15,108 bases of DNA, from the NCBI GenBank assembly GCA_025201705.1, contig MU617353.1, positions 1-15,108 of the forward strand. The letters are read 5' to 3'. The DNA comes from Dissophora ornata (taxonomy: Eukaryota > Mortierellomycota > Mortierellomycetes > Mortierellales > Mortierellaceae). Positions 9,285 through 15,108 of this stretch are shown here, piece by piece (within the stretch, counting starts at the first letter, position 1; each line of letters starts with the position of its first letter). Made by a program: the position numbers and the translations under genes. Below the pieces are notes generated by a model. The model was not told the DNA's origin. It made no database searches and saw nothing but the letters and a program-made list of their open reading frames with translations.

Positions 9285-9719
9285 AAAGTGGGTTAGGGCC
9301 GGGAAAAGGTAGGGACCCGGCGTAGAAACAACAGAGGGCGGGATCCCGTTGCTTTGGACGATGAGGGAAAAAAAAAAAAATAAAAGTAAAAATTGTGCGC
9401 TTCTGATTATTGAAGTTGGGTCTTAGGCAGTGCAGCATATTATTGTATGTAATCAAGTATTTGTACATGACTTGAAGTAATTTTATTGACTGCGCCTAAA
9501 TGGTAAAAAAGTCATGAGAGATAATGGGAAAAAAAAAAAAAATCAAAAGGATGGTGGAAAAAGCTGAGTAGTAGTATACATTACATGATATGACATGCGT
9601 CGCAATTATACACCATTTTTGGCATGACTACATGCGCATATTTATCATCATTTTGTTTTTTCTTCAGCGCGTTGGCGACGCGTTTATTACACTGCTTCCA
9701 GAGAAAGATCCGAGGGAAG

Positions 9720-9851
<132 letters not shown>

Positions 9852-9888
9852 TGCTTTGTTGTTGTGTGTGTGTATCTCGTTTTTTTTT

Positions 9889-12225
9889 TTAATCATTTTC
9901 GTCACTACTGGTGATGTCTCCTTCATCATCGTTTACAACCTTGCCGCCCGCGACCGTTTCTGTAAATGCATTCAGAGATATAGGGCCCCTGGGCTTTACA
10001 GACGATGACGATGATTGTGGATTTGTCTACAAATTACAGCAATTAAAAACAAGACCACACAATGGTACGGGTTAGAAATTGATGCGCATACGACGAAAGC
10101 AATTTAAGTAAACGCCTGATTGTCAAACTTGGGGGGGGTTTTTTTTTACCTCGATCTGCTTCTCCAGGAAATCAACCAAGTCATCATCTTCGCTCATTGC
10201 TTCTGCATTTGGTGATGGCTCCCTTGCTCTCTGCTGTTGTTGCTGTTGTTGTTGCTGCTGCTGCTTCAACATACGCTCATGCGGCGACATCAACATAGGC
10301 AGCCCCAACTTCGCCGCACCTGCTCCAGTCTTTGGAGTTCCCCCTGCAGACACTGACACGCCTGGCTTCGACATCCTTGATATTCCTGGCAGCTTTGGTG
10401 TAGAGTTCAAGGACGAAGATCCACCATGGGATGAGATGCTACCCGCGTTGCCACCAACGAAACCCGCATCTCCCATTGGTGTCGACAACCCCAGTCCTAT
10501 TGCACCCTGCGGCTGATTAGAGGAAGAAGGTCGTTGCCGCTTGTTCCTTCTGCTATCACCCGAATCCGAATCGGAACCAGAACCAGACCCTGACCCGGAT
10601 TCCGACCCAGATCCTGAACTCGAACTTCCCGACGAACTACCAGAACTCGATCCAGAACCAGAACCCGAGGATGAGGACCCCGAATTGGAATCACTGGCAG
10701 ATGTGGACGCCTTGTGTTGCCTTGGCGGTTTCCCTCCACTTCCTCCTACTGGTGCCGACCTCATTGGCGGTGCTCTTACTGATGCAGACCCTGAGGGTGA
10801 AGAAGAAGAGTCCACAGGTGCGGATTTCATAGCAGTAGGACGTGCTGCAGGTGGTGGGGGCATTTTGATACGTGGTCGGTTCTTGGGTTTTTCAGTTGTC
10901 GCCGTTCCTCCTCCTGTCATGGGTGGTTTTGACGGTGGTAGTGCAGGTGAGGACGTCATAGCGGGGGGAACAGAGTATTGAGGAGCAGGGATGATCACGG
11001 GTGTCAAGACCTCCTCCATCTCCTCATCATCATCATCATCATCTTCATCGTCGCCTTCCTCGCCATCCTTCATTTCCGTATCACTGTGCAAGGCATTCTC
11101 GATATCCGCCGCAATATCCATCAACAACAATTCATCATCCTCATCATCATCCTGGTCCTGAGTATTGTTCCCACCTGCTCCATTGATGCCACTATCGTTA
11201 TTGTTACCCTGACCATTACGACCCCCAGCTGCAGTGGATGTGGTAGACGAAGATTTGGATGCAGCAGCCGCCCTGTTTGCAGCCCCAGAAGTCTTTGCAC
11301 TGCTATGGGATTTATCTATCCGGCCATTGCCTTGTTGTCGACTCATACTGTTGTTGTTGCTGCTGCTGCTGTTACTGGCTGGGGTTGGTGTTGTCGTAGT
11401 AGAGTTGTTGTTATTGTTGTTACTGGGTGCCGGTGAAGAGGCCGAGATATTGGGCAACAGGATGACTTGTTGCTTTGAACCCTTGTTCCTTCGGTTTTGG
11501 GTAAACGAAAACGCGGCATGCTGCCTTTCTAGCGTAAACGTCTATAAGCCATAAACCGTGGTGTGAGTGAGTGGAATATCGATATGACCAAAAAAAAAAA
11601 TAATAATCGACAAATGAAGCGACAAATGAAGCGACCTTGCAGCGCCGTCTTTTTACGCTATGCATTTGCGTAGGGGCTGTTGTTCGACATTTTGTCGAGT
11701 AAAGTTATAAAAGTCGGATTTTCTTTTTTGTTGAAAGAAAAAAACTCTTACCTGCGTCTCTTCGTCAAAGATCAACAGACAATCAACAGCGCGTCCAGGA
11801 CGCTCGGTCGAAGTCCAGGAAAAGGTTTCTCCTCCAGCATTGCTGCTACTTCCACCACCACCACCACTGCCATTGGCGTGACTCTGCTGATCCGCATTGG
11901 AGGTACCGCCACCACTACCGGAAAACTCGAGTTCAAAGGTCTCGCCATTACCGACCAATCCACCGGGTTTCGACTTGTCTACAGACTCGGGTTGGAAGTT
12001 GTCTAATCAATGGTAGCGACCCCCCAAGAAAAAAAGCTCGCAATGTACACCAACAGTTTTCTTGGAACCAAAAAAAAAAAAAAAGAGATCTCACGCTTTA
12101 CATTTAAACTGGAAAAACTCGGCTGAAGTCGAATTAGAATGCGTGCCCGAGGTATTCGAGGAGCCATTTGTTAGCGAGGCGCCACGGCGGACATTGTAGG
12201 TTCCCTTAGCATCCCAGCCGACCAT
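9889..12225 (-). CDS. eaf1: EAF-family RNA polymerase II elongation factor (ELL-associated), 4 exons
   Basis: Exons 12225-12102, 12002-11752, 11541-10150 and 10026-9889 join in frame to 634 residues. EAF proteins partner ELL to stimulate RNA polymerase II elongation in the nucleus. The N-terminal EAF domain (about residues 1-150) is assembled only after splicing: MVGWDAKGTYNVRRGASL, then FFQFKYNFQPESVDKSKPG (37-55), LVGNGETFELEFS, then the block CLLIFDEETQ-TFTLER across the second junction. These match the animal EAF pattern (RYDFKPASID, GDEVTITLP, CVLIINHDTGEFVLEK). After it come Asn/Ser/Thr repeats, a helix-acidic segment (254-303), a Ser/Gly tract (404-455), a basic RRNKRQR patch (456-462), poly-Gln (552-563), SEDDDLVDFLEKQIE (576-590) and an acidic tail ending in SSDEND. 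The long linker exceeds animal EAF1/2 (about 260 residues). This is not the budding-yeast NuA4 subunit also named Eaf1. Confidence 0.88.
11608..11635. repeat. 12-bp tandem repeat in an EAF intron
   Basis: CGACAAATGAAG is repeated head to tail at 11608-11619 and 11620-11631, followed by a partial third unit CGAC. It lies inside the 210-nt intron between EAF exons 2 and 3, so it does not alter the protein. Confidence 0.8.
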
Positions 12226-12584
12226 CGGTGTAAACAAGAAAAGCCGATGCGAGATTGTCCGAAAGGTAGTGAGTGGGGTTTGCGTAAAGTGTGTGTTTGT
12301 GAGTGAGAGTGAGTGAGAGAGAAAGAGAAAGGGTTTATCTTTAAATAGCTGTGGACGTCAACGGGATATATGTATGTATACGGGAAACGAAGCTCTCTCT
12401 TTCTAGGGAACGAGTCTCGACAAGTGGAGATTCGGGGGGGAACCGCGTGTAATGAGGATGTGGAGGCAATGACAATGATGGATGCGGAAGTGTGGAAGAA
12501 TGCACACACATCACACATCACATTCGTCAACCATGTGCGCAAAAAGGACCCCAGGGACGATGCTCCCGTTAAGGGTCTTTTAAT

Positions 12585-12590
12585 CACGTG
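12585..12590. promoter_or_regulatory. CACGTG element upstream of EAF
   Basis: The palindromic E-box core CACGTG, inside TCACGTG, lies 360 bp upstream of the EAF start codon. It is the same word as at 110, 139 and 1708. A regulatory role is inferred only. Confidence 0.35.
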
Positions 12591-12672
12591 CACAGCCGCG
12601 TAGACTGCGCTGTTCACTTTTCTCGGAAGACCTGAAAAGAAAGAGGATCTCTGCCTCTGTGGGCATCATGGA

Positions 12673-12693
12673 TCTCTCTCTCTCTCTCTCTCT
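12673..12693. repeat. (CT)n microsatellite
   Basis: About ten CT units in the EAF / NADH dehydrogenase spacer. Confidence 0.85.
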
Positions 12694-12862
12694 TTTCTTG
12701 TTGCAAGGGATCTCGATCTCCCGTACAATGACGTTTACCTACTTCCCGACAGTTGACAAGCAAGAATGCAGAGCGACGAACCACCTCGGTCGTTAAACCA
12801 CGTTGTTCTTGTTTTTAATAAAAAGTCTATTTGAGTTTGCATTCCCTATCGAACGCTTGTTC

Positions 12863-15090
12863 CTAACTCTCACGTTTCGCATTCATCAACCGCTTTCTTC
12901 GATCGTACTCCTGGAACGAGCTCACGTCGCGTCCACCCATCCACGTCAGGAACCAGTACATTGGGATGATCATCTTGTTCCTCATCGACACACTCATCGT
13001 CAGATACGACGATCTCCAAAAGATCCAAGCAAATCGTCCGGAATCTTTGGCCTTCTCGTTGATCTTGGTCATATCCACCAAGGCCTCCCAGTTACCAATG
13101 TACGCCATCGACCCGAGATTCTTGAAGGAGAAGGGTGCAGTGACGTCTGTGAACGATTTCTCGGGTTGTTTCGCTAGTTTGTTGAGGGCCTTGCGGAGCC
13201 AGATGGCTTGTTGGTTGGCAACTTGGGCTGTCTGGGGCAGGTCGTGGTCTAGATGTAAGGGAAGCAAAAAAAGTATGCGCGGTTTAGGTTCACCACATCA
13301 TATCAAACACCCTTGAGCCATTTTTTTTTTCTCGACGAAAGCTCCGGTTTTACCCTTGATGGTCGCGCAGTCGCCGAGGGCATACACGTTCGGGATGACC
13401 TTGCCCTCCGGATCCAATACTCTCAGGTACGGATCCGTCAAAATCCTCTTTGACTTTGACTTCAAAACCCTCCCTTCCAATGACGCAGTCATCGGATTCT
13501 CCGTCAGACCCGTGGACCAAACCAAACAGCCAAACGGAACCTCCTTCCCATCCTTCAGCACCATCTTTCCATCTTCAACTCTCTCGACCATAGTACCGGT
13601 GCGGACTTCAATCCCCGACCGCTTAAACTTGTTCATACAATACTGTGCCAGTGACTTGTCGAAATTGGCCAAGATGGTCGGCGCGACATCGTAGACCGCC
13701 AAGGAGACATGGTTCATCAATCCCGGAAAGAGCCTCGAACAGTCCTCTCGAATGAAATCATGTAACTCTGACGAAAACTCGACCCCTGTAGGTCCACCCC
13801 CGACAACTGCGAAATGCAACAATCCGTTTCTTTCCTCATCTGAACGTGACATTTCTGCACGTTCAAAACATTCAAGGACACGGGATCGGATGTTACGGGC
13901 ATCCGCTACCTCCTTGAGGAAGAAGGCGTGTTCTTTCACACCGGGGATGTTGAACGTGTTGGAATACGACCCTACAGAGATGATGAGATGGTCATAATCA
14001 AGACTGATGTTGTTGGTCGAGCCAATGGCTCCTTCCTTCCCGGTCGCGGTTTGGACATGTGTGGCAGGAACCTTGGAGAGATTGAGGGTACAGTCGACCT
14101 TGTGTTTATCAAAGTTCACAGTGTCACACCAGGCCTGGTGGTACTCGACGTTGCGAGTGTAACTACGGACGGGTTCTGTAATACAACGGAACTCGAGCGT
14201 GCCGACGGACGTGCTCGCCAGCAAGGGTGTGAACAAGAAATGGTTTCTAGCAAAATAAAGGTTTTTTCGTTTTTTTTAGAGTTAATGAGATGGCCGTGCG
14301 CGTTGTGTCTCTTTTTCTCCCTCTCTTTTTTTTCTTTTATTGATGCAGCAGGGAAATGCGAGAGCAGCTCTTTTACCTTGGAGAGACAGCCACGACCTGG
14401 TACGCATTCTTGTCCATATCGCGCATCAACTTGAACCCACCCCATCCCGAACCCAGGATCATGACCCGACCTATATATATTTTTTTTTTTGTATGCCATT
14501 TTTATGTCACAGATCCATAGACATGATTTAGTTGAGCGTTTCTAGAAAACGAAACATCGTGTTGACAAAAACCCCCGGCAACCCGACAAAAGGCGCCAGC
14601 CAAACACACACACACACACACACACACATGCAATGACATGTCGTTTTCAAGCGAAAAAAAAAGAGGACGCTTTTTTACATACCTTGAGACTTTCCGACGG
14701 ATCGGAGGCCTCGTAGCTGTTGCTGTCGATGCGGAGCTGTAAAGAATGAGGAGGTGGTTGAACGAGATGTCAAAGGCATCAAGGAGAGTGTGGGTCGAAC
14801 GGGCGAGAGCGCTCCTGTTCTGGTGATCCTCTTTGTGGCAACAGTAGCAGCAGTGGATACCGTGGTGGTCATGGCCCTCCTGCTGCTTGATGATGCGTGC
14901 GGGTAAAGTCGGGAACGCGCGGACGAAGCAGAGGCATGTCGTAGTGGCACCCACACGGAGTTTGAAGAACCTTTGAGACGTTAAGCGCCCGAGAGAGATA
15001 TGTGTGGAAGAGGTTAGTGTTAATCGCAGAAATGTGAAAACTACTGAAAGAGAAACAAGGCTAGGAACACTTACGGCAGAGTGATGACAT
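12863..15090 (-). CDS. Mitochondrial alternative (type II) NADH:ubiquinone oxidoreductase, 5 exons
   Basis: Exons 15090-15075, 14970-14683, 14470-14377, 14246-13354 and 13248-12863 join in frame to 558 residues. Such single-subunit flavoenzymes pass electrons from NADH to ubiquinone without pumping protons, on either face of the mitochondrial inner membrane. Residues 1-100 are rich in Arg/Ser/Thr and poor in acids, as in a mitochondrial presequence. Two dinucleotide folds are visible: [14 protein letters not shown] (104-117, FAD) and [13 protein letters not shown] (278-290, NADH). Family blocks [21 protein letters not shown] (131-151), [10 protein letters not shown] (419-428) and [11 protein letters not shown] (434-444) are intact. 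The C terminus (about 510-545) is aromatic and hydrophobic, as in the membrane anchor. No EF-hand insert is seen. Whether it faces matrix (NDI) or intermembrane space (NDE) cannot be read from sequence, so no symbol is given. Confidence 0.92.
14604..14628. repeat. (CA)12 microsatellite in an intron
   Basis: A CA/TG array within the 212-nt intron between exons 2 and 3 of the NADH dehydrogenase gene. It lies away from both splice borders. Confidence 0.9.
15075..15090 (-). other. 16-nt first coding exon of the NADH dehydrogenase
   Basis: ATG and four further codons plus one base (MSSLC then C) end at a perfect GTAAGT donor. The acceptor at 14972-14971 follows a CTTAAC branch-point-like word about 10 nt upstream, and the frame is otherwise closed by a TAA at 14983-14981. 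Phase 1 matches on both sides and forms an Arg codon. If this micro-exon were wrong, translation could instead begin at the ATG of RRAMTTTV in exon 2. Confidence 0.68.
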
Positions 15091-15108
15091 GGCTTAGTTT
15101 ATGATGGG

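Larger units (their letters stand above)
7621..9719. other. Repeat-rich intergenic spacer, no gene supported
   Basis: About 2.1 kb upstream of the hypothetical gene and downstream of EAF. Open frames (for example 7881-8387 on the + strand) are made of pyrimidine-rich simple sequence, with no recognisable domain and no intron partners, so none is called. It holds a C13 run (8131-8143), GA/GATA repeats, a GTT repeat near 8909-8923, a GA-GT compound microsatellite, and several A9-A13 runs. The promoter of the hypothetical gene should lie near 7621-8000, but no core element stands out. Confidence 0.5.
12226..12862. other. Spacer between EAF start and NADH dehydrogenase end
   Basis: The 637 bp hold the EAF promoter and leader and the 3' UTR of the upstream gene. 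A GAGT/GAGA-rich tract at 12298-12330 and a CT array at 12673-12693 are simple sequence. A CACGTG site is listed separately. No gene is supported. Confidence 0.5.

Noticed and set aside
10541..11436. Long + strand frames opposite EAF exon 3
   Set aside because: They are antisense shadows of Ser/Gly, Asp and Gln repeats in the EAF coding exon.
14502..14954. 150-codon minus-strand frame with [17 protein letters not shown]
   Set aside because: It is the wrong frame of exon 2 of the NADH dehydrogenase; only the neighbouring frame splices to the Rossmann exon.

Overview
This is nuclear DNA of a filamentous fungus. Every protein gene is split by short introns (about 100-210 nt, one of 543 nt) with GT...AG borders. 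The proteins carry long Ser/Thr/Gln/Asn/Gly and acidic low-complexity stretches, and the spacers are full of microsatellites and homopolymers. An ELL-associated factor (absent from budding yeast), an ABC1/COQ8 kinase and an alternative NADH dehydrogenase also fit. The overall style suggests an early-diverging Mucoromycota/Mortierellomycotina-like fungus, but that placement is an impression and not proven here.

Layout from left to right: a threonine tRNA (AGU anticodon, 198-269, +); an exon-like stretch of unknown identity on the minus strand (287-409); about 1.4 kb of spacer and promoter; a four-exon COQ8/ADCK-type ubiquinone-biosynthesis kinase gene (1835-4601, +); a convergent two-exon gene of unknown function (7620-4882, -); a 2.3-kb simple-repeat-rich spacer that ends in a 127-bp poly(A) block; a four-exon gene for an EAF-type transcription elongation factor (12225-9889, -); and a five-exon mitochondrial type II NADH:ubiquinone oxidoreductase gene (15090-12863, -). 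The last three genes are tandem on the minus strand.

The gene models were assembled by hand from open frames, splice borders, phase and family motifs. For COQ8, EAF and the NADH dehydrogenase all junctions keep frame and restore known family motifs (FHYGG-LA...[51 protein letters not shown]...LPQTAQVA). Three coding segments are easily missed: the 138-nt last exon of EAF, the 94-nt Rossmann exon of the dehydrogenase and its 16-nt first exon.

Functionally, COQ8 supports making ubiquinone and the alternative dehydrogenase reduces it, so two genes of the mitochondrial quinone economy sit 8 kb apart. EAF acts in RNA polymerase II elongation and is not obviously connected. CACGTG elements lie in the COQ8 leader region, upstream of EAF and (twice) upstream of the tRNA. 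I see no transposase, reverse transcriptase, CRISPR array, biosynthetic cluster or convincing new biological system. The oddities worth a look are the poly(A) block, the orphan exon beside the tRNA, the two small upstream ORFs before COQ8, and the large disordered insert in COQ8.
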